A stretch of DNA of 64,000 bases from CAYNLG01 sp964397995 (GTDB lineage: Bacteria > Planctomycetota > Phycisphaerae > FEN-1346), in assembly GCA_964397995.1 (NCBI GenBank), contig CAYNLG010000003.1:25703-89702 (forward strand), written 5' to 3'. The notes below the pieces were generated by a model. The model was not told where the DNA came from. It saw only the letters and a list, made by a program, of their open reading frames with translations, and made no database searches. Position 1 is the stretch's first letter. Each line of letters opens with the position of its first letter. A program made the position numbers and the translations under genes. Shown here piece after piece: positions 50,457-59,043 of the stretch.

Positions 50457-51710
50457 CTACAACCCCGCCAGCACCGCCGCCGCCACCACCGTCAGGCCCC
50501 CGCCCACGGCGAACGGCAACGCCGGTTCGGCCGCCATCAGCGGCCCCGCGGCAGCCGTGCCGACCACCATCCCGAGGGCCCCGAGGGCCCGGACCTTGGC
50601 CACCTGAGCCGCCCGCCGGTCCGGTCGGCTGTACCGCAGGATGAACTGTTCCTGGATCGGGAACCAGATGCTCGCCCCGACGACGTCGTGCAGCGGGAAC
50701 ACCAGGACCACCAGCAGCAGGCTGCCCGTGAGCCAGTCCGCCAGCGCCACCGCCGCCGTCATCACACCGCTCAGGGCCAGGCACCCGATGTAGAGCGTCT
50801 TCAGCCGCCCGCGCACCAGCGGCGCGAGCAGGACCATCGGCACGCCCAGGCACGCGCGGTGAAGGACGGCCAGGGCGGCGATGACGGCAAACTCCGGGCC
50901 GCGCTCCCCGCCCGTCAAAAGCTCGGCCGCCCCCGGCCAGGCCTCGCGCAGCCAAGCCGCCACGGCCGCCAGCTCGCCCGCCCACGGCCCCGCCAGACCG
51001 CGCCGGAAGTACAGGGCCCAGAGGGCGTGGCTCATGCCCAGGCCGCACGTGAAAATGAAGCTGCTGGCGACGATCAGCCAGAGCTTCGGGTGCAGGTCCG
51101 GGGCGAAAACGGCCGCGAGCGACAGCCGCCCCCGCCGGTCGGGCGGCTCGCGGTCGCCCTCGCGGTAACCGACGGCAATGACCAGGAACCCGAGAGCGAG
51201 GGCCGCCCCGCCGATGCCGAATAGGACCGTGTACGAGAGCGTCGCCCCCGGCCCGACGCCCACCAGGCTGACGCACGCGACGCCGAAGGTCTGGGCGATG
51301 ATCTCGGTGCCCGTCAGCCGCGGGAAGACGCGACCGAAGCGGTCGGCGGCCACGGTCTCGTAGACGGCCACCGTCCGCAGCATCTGCCGCAGGCTCGTGG
51401 CGGCCGCGTGCACCGTCTTCAGGCCCGTGACGGCGGCGGGGTGGGGCACCCAGGGGGTGCCGGCGACCGCCCCGGCGGAGGCGAGGAAGGCCCCCGCAAA
51501 GAGCCCCTTGCGGCCGAGGAGGTCCGAGAGGCGCCCCCCGTAGACCACCGCCAGGAAGTTGACCGCCGCCCCCGCCGCCAGCACCAGCCCGATCGTCTCC
51601 AGCTTCAGGTGCCGGTCGTCGAGGAAGAGCGGCAAGGCCAGCTCGTACAGGCCGAGGGCCAGGCCGAAGAGGCTGCCCGCGACAAACAGGCTTCCGAGGC
51701 TGCGGTTCAC
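50457..51710 (-). CDS. major facilitator superfamily transporter
   Basis: 417 aa, about 11-12 transmembrane helices. The A-motif between helices 2 and 3 is YGGRLSDLLGRKGLFAG. A hydrophilic loop (about residues 185-205) separates the two halves. It starts at GTG 51710, seven bases after the stop of the secreted SGNH hydrolase gene, so the pair should be co-transcribed and coupled; import or export of a deacylated sugar would fit, but the substrate is not readable. Confidence 0.9.
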   Translation of the reverse strand: MNRSLGSLFVAGSLFGLALGLYELALPLFLDDRHLKLETIGLVLAAGAAVNFLAVVYGGRLSDLLGRKGLFAGAFLASAGAVAGTPWVPHPAAVTGLKTVHAAATSLRQMLRTVAVYETVAADRFGRVFPRLTGTEIIAQTFGVACVSLVGVGPGATLSYTVLFGIGGAALALGFLVIAVGYREGDREPPDRRGRLSLAAVFAPDLHPKLWLIVASSFIFTCGLGMSHALWALYFRRGLAGPWAGELAAVAAWLREAWPGAAELLTGGERGPEFAVIAALAVLHRACLGVPMVLLAPLVRGRLKTLYIGCLALSGVMTAAVALADWLTGSLLLVVLVFPLHDVVGASIWFPIQEQFILRYSRPDRRAAQVAKVRALGALGMVVGTAAAGPLMAAEPALPFAVGGGLTVVAAAVLAGL

Positions 51711-51717
51711 GGCGCGC

Positions 51718-52470
51718 CTACTTCGTCTGGGGCTTCGGCAGCCACCCGAGGGCGTCGAGCCTGGCGTAGATCGCCCGGGCGTAGACCACCTCGCCGCCCG
51801 GCCTCAGGTGCACCCCGTCGACGGGGTCGACCAGTTCCGCGAGCGGCCGACCCTTGGCGGCCTCCCGCATAATCGGCCCCATGTCCAGGTACGCGAACCC
51901 GTGGGCGGCCGCCACCTCGCGGATCATCGGGTTCGTGTCATCGAGGTGCGTCCACGCGGTCTCCGGGCTCTCCGGGTTGGGCAGGACGTGGTAGCCGAGG
52001 GCCAGGCAGCGGATGCCGGCCCGCTTGATGCCCGAGAAGACCGTCTCGAGGTTCTTGCGGGTGCGGGCGGCGTCCTCGGGGGTGCCCTTGGCGTCGTTGC
52101 CGCAGATCAGGACGACGCAGACGTCGGGCGCCTCGTCGAGGACGTCGCCCTTCAGCCGCGCGACCGCCCCGGGCAGGCCCTGGCTCGGCACGGCGTAGGT
52201 CCGGTCGCCGCTCATGCCGCGGTTGAGGACGGCCGCGCGCCCGAGGCCGAGGCGGCCCTCCAGGAGCAGTTCGAGCAGGTCCGCGTACTTGATGTAGTGG
52301 TGGAGGTAGGGCTGGCGCGGCACGCCACCGGTGATGCTGTCGCCGAAGCAGACGACACGAAGGACCGGTTGGGGCGCCACACGGTCCGCGGCCGAGACCG
52401 CGATCCCCGCGACCGCCGCCAAGGCGGCCAGCGCCGCCGTCGTCGCGAGTGGCACTCGTAGCTTGCTCAT
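51718..52470 (-). CDS. secreted SGNH/GDSL hydrolase
   Basis: 250 aa with a Sec signal (VPLATTAALAALAAVAGIAVSA). Block I VVCFGDSITGG holds the nucleophile serine, block II glycine is in NRGMSGDRT, block III in LICGNDA (G-N-D), and block V DGVHLRPGG gives Asp and His. All four SGNH residues are present, so it is likely an active carbohydrate esterase or lipase outside the cytoplasm. ATG 52470 has GAGGGAAC-type weak ribosome site. First gene of a unit with the MFS transporter. Confidence 0.93.
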   Translation of the reverse strand: MSKLRVPLATTAALAALAAVAGIAVSAADRVAPQPVLRVVCFGDSITGGVPRQPYLHHYIKYADLLELLLEGRLGLGRAAVLNRGMSGDRTYAVPSQGLPGAVARLKGDVLDEAPDVCVVLICGNDAKGTPEDAARTRKNLETVFSGIKRAGIRCLALGYHVLPNPESPETAWTHLDDTNPMIREVAAAHGFAYLDMGPIMREAAKGRPLAELVDPVDGVHLRPGGEVVYARAIYARLDALGWLPKPQTK

Positions 52471-52499
52471 CGCCGATTCCTTTGCGAGGGAACGCTGCC

Positions 52500-52528
52500 A
52501 TTATGCCGGGCGTGGCGGCCGAAGGCGA
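52500..52528 (-). promoter_or_regulatory. promoter of the SGNH-MFS unit
   Basis: Minus strand TCGCCT, 17 bases, CATAAT, 30 bases before the ATG at 52470 and immediately after the asnB stop. Confidence 0.45.
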
Positions 52529-52538
52529 GGGCCTTGCG

Positions 52539-54437
52539 TCATCCCGCCTCAACCACCTCGCGGTGCCAGAGCTCCAGGCACAGGAGGGTCCAGAGGTGGT
52601 CGGTGTGGTCGGCGCGGCGGCGGGTGTGGTCGCGGAGGAGCCGCTCGACCGCCGCTCGACGCCACCAGCCCCGCCCCAGCGTCCGCGGGTCGAGCAGCAC
52701 CTCGCGCAGCCACTCGGCGCGCGGCCCGGCCAGCCACTCCCCGACCGGCACGCCGAACCCCATCTTGCCGCGCCCCAGCACCGCCGGCGGCAGGTCGCGG
52801 GCGAAGGCCTCCCGCAGCACCCGCTTGCCGCGCGGCACCCGCCCGCGCCGGCGGCTCCAGCGCAGGTCGACCGGCATGCGGCGGGCGACCTCGACAACGC
52901 GCGCGGCAAGCATCGGCGACCGGACCTCCAAACCATGGGCCATCGACGCCCGGTCCACCTTCGCCAGACAATCGTCCGGCAGGTAGTCCTGGAGGTCGAT
53001 CGCCATCGCGCAATCGACGGCGTCATCGGGGTCGAGGCCGCCGGCCAGCGCCGCCCAGCGGTCGAGCGGGGCGGCCACCTCGGCCAGGTGGGCCGCAGCC
53101 TCGGGCGTGAGCAGGTCCGCGAGTGCCTCATCGCCGAAAACCGACCGCCACGCCAGGGACCGCCGCATCGCCGGCGCCGCGAGCGGCCCCATCAGCCGCC
53201 GCGCCCGCACAAGAAAGGACTTGCGCCCGAAGCCGCGCGGCACCAGCGGGGCCAGCGCCGCCAGCACGTGCCGCAGGGCCGCCGGCCAGCCCTCCGTCAT
53301 CAACAATGCCGCGTGCCGCGGGTACCCGCCGAAGAGCTCATCGCCGCCGTCGCCGCCCAGGGCGACCGTCACGTGCCTCCGCACCTCGCGACAGAGGGCC
53401 CACGTCGCGAGCGACGACGAATCGGCGAAGGGCTCGCCGTGGTGCCGCACGATGGCCGGCAGGTCCGCCACCACGTCCGGCCGCACCTCGATCTCGACAT
53501 GCTCCGTGCCGAAGCGGTGGGCGACCTCCCGGGCGTACGCCGACTCGTCCCACGCCGCCTCAGGGAACCGGGCCGTGAAGGTCCGGACCGTGCCGCCCCC
53601 CTCAGCCGCCAGCGCCGTAATCACCGAGGAGTCGAGGCCGCCCGAGAGCAGGACCCCGAGCGGCACGTCGGCGACGAGGCGGGCCCGGACCGAGGCCGCC
53701 AGTTCGGTGCGGATCCGCTCCGCCCAGGCCTCGGCCGTGAACCCGCCGGTCGGCGGGCGGCGGGGGATGTCCCACCAGCGGCGCGGTCCGTCGAGACGGT
53801 CGGCGGCCGCGTCGTAGACCAGCAGGTGCCCCGGCGGGAGCTTGTGGACGCCCCTCAATCCCGTCGCGGGCGCCGGCACGTAGCCAAAGCGGAGGGCGTC
53901 GGCGACGGCGACCGGGTCGACGTCGCGCGGCACGCCGGGGGCGGCAAGGAGGGCGGCCGGCTCGCTCGCGAAGACAAGGCGGCCGGGGGCGTGGTGCCAG
54001 TAGAGCGGCTTCTGACCGAGGCGGTCGCGGGCGAGCAGGAGGAGGCGGCGCTCGCCGTCCCAGAGGGCCAGGGCGAACATGCCGTCCAGGCGCGCCAGGG
54101 CGGCCTCGCCCTCGGCCGCGTAGAGGTGAAGGATTGGCTCGCCGTCGCCTTCGGTGGCCAGGGCCGCGCCACCCTCGGCAAGCTCACGCCGCAGGTCGCG
54201 GTAGTTGTAGACCTCGCCGTTGAAGGCGAGGCGCGTGCCGCCGGGACCGGCCAGGGGTTGGCGGCTGCCGGCGGGGTCGATGACGGCCAGACGCCGGACC
54301 GCCAGACCCGCGCCGGGGCCGGTCCACGTGCCGGCCTGATCCGGCCCACGATGGACGAGGCGGGCGGCCATGCGGTCGAGGGCGGCCGCGTCGCCGGGCG
54401 CCTCGCCGCTGGTCACCATGCCCGCGATGCCGCACAT
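52539..54437 (-). CDS. asnB: asparagine synthase (glutamine-hydrolysing)
   Basis: 632 aa. Cys2 right after the initiator Met is the glutaminase nucleophile, with LVHRGPDQAG, LAFNGEVYNYRDLR and the N-terminal amidotransferase domain to about residue 200. The synthetase domain has the pyrophosphate loop VPLGVLLSGGLDSSVITAL, GGDGGDELFGGYPRH and the late WDRASMAHGLEVRSP-like motif (KVDRASMAHGLEVRSPML). This long type is often devoted to amidation in envelope or exopolysaccharide pathways rather than bulk asparagine. It follows the aldo/keto reductase gene by 13 bases on the same strand. ATG 54437. Confidence 0.94.
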   Translation of the reverse strand: MCGIAGMVTSGEAPGDAAALDRMAARLVHRGPDQAGTWTGPGAGLAVRRLAVIDPAGSRQPLAGPGGTRLAFNGEVYNYRDLRRELAEGGAALATEGDGEPILHLYAAEGEAALARLDGMFALALWDGERRLLLLARDRLGQKPLYWHHAPGRLVFASEPAALLAAPGVPRDVDPVAVADALRFGYVPAPATGLRGVHKLPPGHLLVYDAAADRLDGPRRWWDIPRRPPTGGFTAEAWAERIRTELAASVRARLVADVPLGVLLSGGLDSSVITALAAEGGGTVRTFTARFPEAAWDESAYAREVAHRFGTEHVEIEVRPDVVADLPAIVRHHGEPFADSSSLATWALCREVRRHVTVALGGDGGDELFGGYPRHAALLMTEGWPAALRHVLAALAPLVPRGFGRKSFLVRARRLMGPLAAPAMRRSLAWRSVFGDEALADLLTPEAAAHLAEVAAPLDRWAALAGGLDPDDAVDCAMAIDLQDYLPDDCLAKVDRASMAHGLEVRSPMLAARVVEVARRMPVDLRWSRRRGRVPRGKRVLREAFARDLPPAVLGRGKMGFGVPVGEWLAGPRAEWLREVLLDPRTLGRGWWRRAAVERLLRDHTRRRADHTDHLWTLLCLELWHREVVEAG

Positions 54438-54450
54438 GCGCCGCCCCCCG

Positions 54451-55365
54451 TCAGTTCAGCGAGTCCCACGTCGCGCCCGCGCGGGCTTCAGCGTCGTCGA
54501 AAGCCGCGCGGAGGCGGCCCACGTCGGCGGCCGGGAGCGGCGGGTCGGCGGCCACGCGAAGGTTCTCGTCCTGGTGGGCTTCCGTCGCCGAGGAGGGGAT
54601 CGCGCAGTGGACCCCCGGCACACTCAAGGTCGCCCGCAGAGCAAGTTCGCCCCACGAGGCGCAGCCGAAGGCCTCGGGCGCGACGTCCATCGCCCGCAGC
54701 CGCTCCGCATACGGACGCACGGGCTCGCCGGCCCAGCCGGGCTCGTCCAGGAACCGCCACGCGGCATTGGCCAGCGGCCGCTTCGCGATGACCGCCAGGT
54801 TCCGCTCGCGCGCCGTCGGCAGGACCGTCCGCACGTTGTGCCAGTCGCACAGGTTCACCGAGACCTCCAGGACGTCCACCGCCGGGTGCCGGGCGGCGAA
54901 GGCGGCCCGCTCGTTGTCGCCGGAGTAGCCGACGAAGCGGACCTTGCCCGCGCGGCGAGCACGGTCGAGCACGTCCAGCGCTTCGCCGCGCTCCAGCAGG
55001 TCCAGGTCGTACGAGTGCAGCAACATGGCGTCGAGGACGTCGGTCCGCAGCCGCCGCAGAGCCCCGTCGACATCGTCCATCGACACCGGCCGCGACCGCA
55101 TCGACCCGTCCGGCAACACGTCATGGTGCCCGCACTTCGTCACGAGGACCATGTCGCCGCGCCGGTGGCGGAGGCGGCGGCCGATCAGGTCCTCGCTCCG
55201 CGGGTAGCACTGGGCGGTGTCGACGAGGGTGCACCCCGCGTCAAGCAGCCGCTCCATCAGGCGGACCACCCGGTCCTGCTCGGCCTCGGTCGGGCCGACC
55301 GCCAGGCTGCCGATGCCCAGGGGGGCGACGCGGCAGCCGGTGCGGCCGAAGGCGACGGTCTGCAT
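54451..55365 (-). CDS. aldo/keto reductase
   Basis: 304 aa, TIM barrel oxidoreductase using NADPH. Begins TVAFGRTGCRVAPLGIGS; catalytic Asp/Tyr in LVDTAQCYPRSEDLIG, Lys in VLVTKCGHH, His in DAMLLHSYDLD; late cofactor motif IPSSATEAHQDENL. ATG 55365 has GGAGGA upstream; the longer frame is not supported. First gene of a unit with asnB from a promoter at 55400-55428. It reduces an aldehyde or keto-sugar; the link to asparagine synthesis is unclear. Confidence 0.92.
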   Translation of the reverse strand: MQTVAFGRTGCRVAPLGIGSLAVGPTEAEQDRVVRLMERLLDAGCTLVDTAQCYPRSEDLIGRRLRHRRGDMVLVTKCGHHDVLPDGSMRSRPVSMDDVDGALRRLRTDVLDAMLLHSYDLDLLERGEALDVLDRARRAGKVRFVGYSGDNERAAFAARHPAVDVLEVSVNLCDWHNVRTVLPTARERNLAVIAKRPLANAAWRFLDEPGWAGEPVRPYAERLRAMDVAPEAFGCASWGELALRATLSVPGVHCAIPSSATEAHQDENLRVAADPPLPAADVGRLRAAFDDAEARAGATWDSLN

Positions 55366-55399
55366 GGCGGTCTCCTCCAGCGGGCGTCGGGACCGGGGC

Positions 55400-55428
55400 A
55401 CTGTACGGGCGGCCGGGCGCCGCGGCAA
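55400..55428 (-). promoter_or_regulatory. promoter of the aldo/keto reductase - asnB operon
   Basis: Minus strand TTGCCG, 17 bases, TACAGT, 35 bases before the ATG at 55365. Confidence 0.6.
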
Positions 55429-55450
55429 GGCCGCCCCGGCCGAAAGGGCC

Positions 55451-55479
55451 TTGCATGGCCTCGGCCGCGCGCGTATCAT
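55451..55479 (+). promoter_or_regulatory. promoter of tRNA-Val
   Basis: TTGCAT, 17 bases, TATCAT, with transcription expected about 25 bases before the tRNA. The same -10 TATCAT is used at 58999-59004. Confidence 0.7.
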
Positions 55480-55510
55480 CTGACGCGTGCCCGGCGGCAT
55501 GCCGGCGCGT

Positions 55511-55587
55511 GGGCGATTAGCTCAGTTGGCTAGAGCGCGCGGATCACACCCGCGAGGTCACAGGTTCGAGTCCTGTATCGCCCACCA
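55511..55587 (+). tRNA. tRNA-Val (anticodon CAC)
   Basis: Full cloverleaf: acceptor GGGCGAT with ATCGCCC, D-arm GCTC/GAGC, anticodon stem CGCGG/CCGCG with loop ATCACAC (U33, anticodon CAC for GUG codons), T-arm ACAGG-TTCGAGT-CCTGT, discriminator A at 55584 and CCA encoded to 55587. A single tRNA, not in a cluster. Confidence 0.97.
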
Positions 55588-55753
55588 CTCGCGATGCCCC
55601 CGCGGCGGGCGACCTCGCGGTCCCGGCGAAGCGCCACTGGGCCGGCCCGGGTCCATGGCCCGCGTCGCCCGGTGCGGCCCACTTCCCGCTTGACTTGCCC
55701 GGCCCCCCACCGCACCATTTCCCCCGTTCGCCCGGATCCGCAAGGAGCTCACT

Positions 55754-58495
55754 GTGCCGCACGCGCCGACCGACCTTCGCTGCGAGTACCGCTGCACGCC
55801 CCTGGGCCTCGACGTCCGCCGCCCGCGCCTCTCGTGGAAGCTCGTGGACAACCGGCGCGGGGCGGCCCAGAAGGCGTACCACGTCCGGGTGGCATCGTCG
55901 CCGGAGGCCCTGGCCGGCCGGGGCGAGGCCGACCTCTGGGACACCGGGCGCGTCGCCTCCGACCGGTCCGTCCACGTCGTCTACGACGGGCCGCGCCTGA
56001 AGTCGCGGCAGCGGGTCTGGTGGCAGGTCCGCGTGTGGGACCAGGCGGGGAAGGCGTCGCCGTGGAGCGAGCCGGCGTGGTGGGAGATGGGCCTCGTGCG
56101 CCCGAAGGACTGGAAGGCCGCGTGGATCGCCTCGCCGGAGCCGGGCGACCCCGCCGAGAGCACCCCGTGCCCGCTGCTCCGCCGCCGCTTCAAGGTGGGG
56201 CCGGGCCTCGCGCGGGCGCGGCTGTACGTGACGGCGCTCGGCGTCTACGAAATGTGGCTGAACGGGAAACGCGTCGGCGACCGGCTCCTAACGCCGGGCT
56301 GGACGGACTTCCGGTCGCGCGTCCAGGTCCAGACCTACGACGTGACGGACCTGCTCAAGAAGGGCCCGAACGCCCTCGGGGCGATCCTCGGCGACGGGTG
56401 GTGGTCGGGGCCGCTGTCGCGGCGCCATAAGAAGCACCCGCCGCTCGGGGGCGAGGCGCCCGCCCTGCGGGCCCAGCTCGAGCTCGTCTTCGAGGACGGC
56501 AAGCGGAAGCGCGTCGGCACCGACCACCGGTGGCGGGTCTGGACGAACGGCCCGGTCCGGGCCTCCGACCTGTACGACGGCGAGACCTACGACGCCCGGC
56601 GCGAGATCGCCCGCTGGGCCGAGGCCGGCTACAGCCACGCCCGCTGGGGCAAGGCCGTCGTCGTCGAGCCCGCGCCCCGCGCCCTCACCGCCTCGGCCGC
56701 CCCGCCGGTGCGCCGCATCGAGACCCTGAAGCCCGTCTCCGTCACCCAGTACGGCAAGAAGCGGGCCATCGTCGACTTCGGCCAGAACCGGGTCGGCTGG
56801 GTCCGCCTCGCGGTGCCGGAGAAGACGCGGCGCGGCAAGACCGTGACGCTGCACTTCGCCGAGGTGCTGGACGAGGACGGCAGCCTTTACACCGAGAACC
56901 TGCGCAAGGCCGCCTGCACCGACCGGTTCATCGCGGGCGGCGGCAAGGCCGTCTGGGAGCCCCGCTTCACCACCCACGGCTTCCGCTACGTCGAGGTCAC
57001 CGGCTATCCCGGCGAGGTGGACGCCAAGGCCGTGACGGCCGTCGTCGTCCACGCCGACATGCCCCCGACCGGGACGTTCGCCTGCTCCGACGACCGCCTG
57101 AACCAGCTCCAGCACAACATCCTCTGGAGCCAGAAGGGCAACTTCCTGGACGTCCCGACCGACTGCCCGCAGCGCGACGAGCGCCTCGGCTGGACCGGCG
57201 ACATCCAGATTTTCGTCCGCACCGCCTGCTTCAACCTGGACGTGGCCGGGTTCCTCACCAAGTGGATGACCGACCTGGCGGACTGCCAGACGGAGGCCGG
57301 CTCGTTCCCGTCCATCGCCCCCGTCGTCGACGACAAGCCCGGCACCGACGGCGGCCCGGGCTGGGCCGACGCCGCCGTCGTCGTCCCCTGGACCCTCTAC
57401 CTCGCCTACGGCGACGTGCGGGTCCTGCGGCGGCACTACAAGATGATGAAACGGTACGCGGCCTTCGTGGAGAAGACCGACCCGTTCGCCCGGCACAACT
57501 TCTCGGACTGGCTGCATCACCAGGCCCCGACGCCGCCCGACCTGGTGGCCACGGCCTACCACGCCCGCGTCCTGGACCTGATGAGCCGCATCGCCGCCGT
57601 CCTGGGCAAGCAGACCGACGCCGACCGCTTCGCCCGCGCCTTCCGCCGCGTCGCCCGCGCCTTCCGCCGCCGCTACGTCACCCGCGACGGGCGGCTCGCC
57701 GGCGACACCCAGACGGCCTACGTCCTGGCCCTCCGGTTCGACCTGTTGCCGGATGACCTGCGGCCGCGCGCCGCCGAGCACCTCGCCCGTGACATCCTCG
57801 AAGGCCGCCAGGGCAACATGTACCGCCGCCGGGGCGGCCACCTCTCGACCGGGTTCCTCGGCGTCAAGCACCTCCTGTTCGCCCTGGCCGACGCCGGGCG
57901 GCTCGACCTCGCCCACCGGCTGCTGCTGACGACCGACTATCCCTCGTGGCTCTTCCCCGTGACGCACGGGGCGACCACCATCTGGGAACGCTGGGACGGC
58001 TGGACGCCCGACGGCGGGTTCCGCGACCCCGGGATGAATTCGTTCAACCACTACGCCTACGGGGCCGTCGGCGAGTGGCTGTACCACGCCCTGGCGGGGC
58101 TCGACACCGACCCCGCCCGCCCGGGGTACAAGCACCTCGTCATCCGCCCGCGGCCGCTGCGCGGCGGCGAGATCACCCACGCCGAGGCGACGCTCGAGAC
58201 CGTCTACGGCCGGGCCGCCAGCGCCTGGCGCCTCGACGGCGACGACCTCGTGCTCGAGGTCACCGTCCCGCCGAACGCCTCGGCCACGGTCCACGTCCCG
58301 GCGACGAGCGCGCGGCAGGTGACCGAAGGCGGCAAGCCGATCTCGAAGGTCAAGGACGTGAAGGCGGTCAAGCGCGGGGCCGCCCCGGCCGCCTCGGAGG
58401 ACGACGCGGGCGCCGTGGCCGCCGAGGGCACCGCGACGTTCGCCGTCGGCGCGGGCACGTACCAGTTCCGGTCGGCGGGATGGGCGGCCGAGTAG
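55754..58495 (+). CDS. alpha-L-rhamnosidase, GH78, canonical
   Basis: 913 aa. Starts at GTG 55754 with AAGGAG upstream. N-terminal fibronectin-like domain (LRCEYRCTPLGLDVRRPRLSW), a concanavalin-like sandwich (LYVTALGVYEMWLNGKRVGDRLLTPGWTD) with WASP-like GDGWWSG, then the (alpha/alpha)6 catalytic barrel containing VPTDCPQRDERLGWTGD (about residue 470; Asp/Glu general acid pair) and later TIWERWDGW (catalytic base region), then a C-terminal beta domain. It hydrolyses terminal alpha-L-rhamnosides. No signal peptide, so oligosaccharides must be imported. It lies alone between the tRNA and a broken toxin gene. Confidence 0.95.
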   Translation: MPHAPTDLRCEYRCTPLGLDVRRPRLSWKLVDNRRGAAQKAYHVRVASSPEALAGRGEADLWDTGRVASDRSVHVVYDGPRLKSRQRVWWQVRVWDQAGKASPWSEPAWWEMGLVRPKDWKAAWIASPEPGDPAESTPCPLLRRRFKVGPGLARARLYVTALGVYEMWLNGKRVGDRLLTPGWTDFRSRVQVQTYDVTDLLKKGPNALGAILGDGWWSGPLSRRHKKHPPLGGEAPALRAQLELVFEDGKRKRVGTDHRWRVWTNGPVRASDLYDGETYDARREIARWAEAGYSHARWGKAVVVEPAPRALTASAAPPVRRIETLKPVSVTQYGKKRAIVDFGQNRVGWVRLAVPEKTRRGKTVTLHFAEVLDEDGSLYTENLRKAACTDRFIAGGGKAVWEPRFTTHGFRYVEVTGYPGEVDAKAVTAVVVHADMPPTGTFACSDDRLNQLQHNILWSQKGNFLDVPTDCPQRDERLGWTGDIQIFVRTACFNLDVAGFLTKWMTDLADCQTEAGSFPSIAPVVDDKPGTDGGPGWADAAVVVPWTLYLAYGDVRVLRRHYKMMKRYAAFVEKTDPFARHNFSDWLHHQAPTPPDLVATAYHARVLDLMSRIAAVLGKQTDADRFARAFRRVARAFRRRYVTRDGRLAGDTQTAYVLALRFDLLPDDLRPRAAEHLARDILEGRQGNMYRRRGGHLSTGFLGVKHLLFALADAGRLDLAHRLLLTTDYPSWLFPVTHGATTIWERWDGWTPDGGFRDPGMNSFNHYAYGAVGEWLYHALAGLDTDPARPGYKHLVIRPRPLRGGEITHAEATLETVYGRAASAWRLDGDDLVLEVTVPPNASATVHVPATSARQVTEGGKPISKVKDVKAVKRGAAPAASEDDAGAVAAEGTATFAVGAGTYQFRSAGWAAE

Positions 58496-58502
58496 GCGCC
58501 CT

Positions 58503-58634
58503 TCAGCGCCGGCGGCAGACGTCCCGGCGGGGGCCGATGCGGATGGCGACAACCGTCAGCACAGCGTCGCTCACGCGGGAGACGACCCGGTAGTCGCCGA
58601 CCCGGAGGCGGCAGGCGTCGTCGGTGCCGGCCGG
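58503..58634 (-). pseudogene. truncated RelE/ParE-type toxin remnant
   Basis: The last ~40 residues of a RelE-like toxin are readable: CRLRVGDYRVVSRV, then LTVVAIRIGPRRDVCRR, matching the usual YRLRVGDYRVLY...HRRDVYR end. The N-terminal half is missing and no start exists; the normal family length is 85-95 aa. The frame overlaps the 3' end of the antitoxin frame, so a deletion has joined the two genes. The usual His of HRR is Pro. The toxin should be inactive. Confidence 0.7.
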
Positions 58635-58786
58635 AGGGCCTCGGGGTCGGCGGCATCCTCCAGTTGCTCGAGGCGCTCCAGGTCCTCGATGGGGACGAGG
58701 GCGAACAGCCGCTTGCCGCGCGGGGCGACGCGGTTGCCGAGGTCGGCGAGGTGATCGCGTGCGTCGCTGATAGGCCAAGTGGGCAT
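58571..58786 (-). CDS. Phd/YefM-type antitoxin, C-terminally altered
   Basis: 71 aa. MPTWPISDARDHLADLGNRVA...RLFALVPIEDLERLEQLEDAAD is a typical Phd/YefM start with the DNA-binding helices and the LVPxEDLxxLExLED tail; after about residue 51 the protein continues out of register into toxin DNA (PAPTTPAASGS...). ATG 58786 is followed by a good family match; GGAGG lies near. It may still bind its operator. Its promoter would be at 58827-58854. Confidence 0.7.
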   Translation of the reverse strand: MPTWPISDARDHLADLGNRVAPRGKRLFALVPIEDLERLEQLEDAADPEALRPAPTTPAASGSATTGSSPA

Positions 58787-58826
58787 GGAGGCCTCCACGG
58801 GGCGGGTTCGGAGAGTTGCGGGCTGG

Positions 58827-58854
58827 TTCGTACGTTTCGTGCGCCTCAAGTCAA
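58827..58854 (-). promoter_or_regulatory. promoter/operator of the antitoxin gene
   Basis: Minus strand TTGACT, 16 bases, TACGAA; the -10 lies in a CGTACG palindrome, a plausible antitoxin operator. Confidence 0.45.
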
Positions 58855-58975
58855 GCGTTTCGGTCCCGCAGAACCGCACAGCCCCGTTCCGCGCGAGCAC
58901 CCTCGCGAGGGCGGAGTGGACTGTGGCGGAACAGTCGGGGCGGTGGCCCACTGTTGCGCCCGTCCCCGCGCCCCC

Positions 58976-59004
58976 TTGCCCGCACCGCCCCGAGGGCCTA
59001 TCAT
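58976..59004 (+). promoter_or_regulatory. promoter of the DUF401 gene
   Basis: TTGCCC, 17 bases, TATCAT, 39 bases before the ATG at 59044. Confidence 0.7.
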
Positions 59005-59043
59005 CCTGCCCTTCACACGGGCCGCGGGGGGCGGGAGCGCGCG

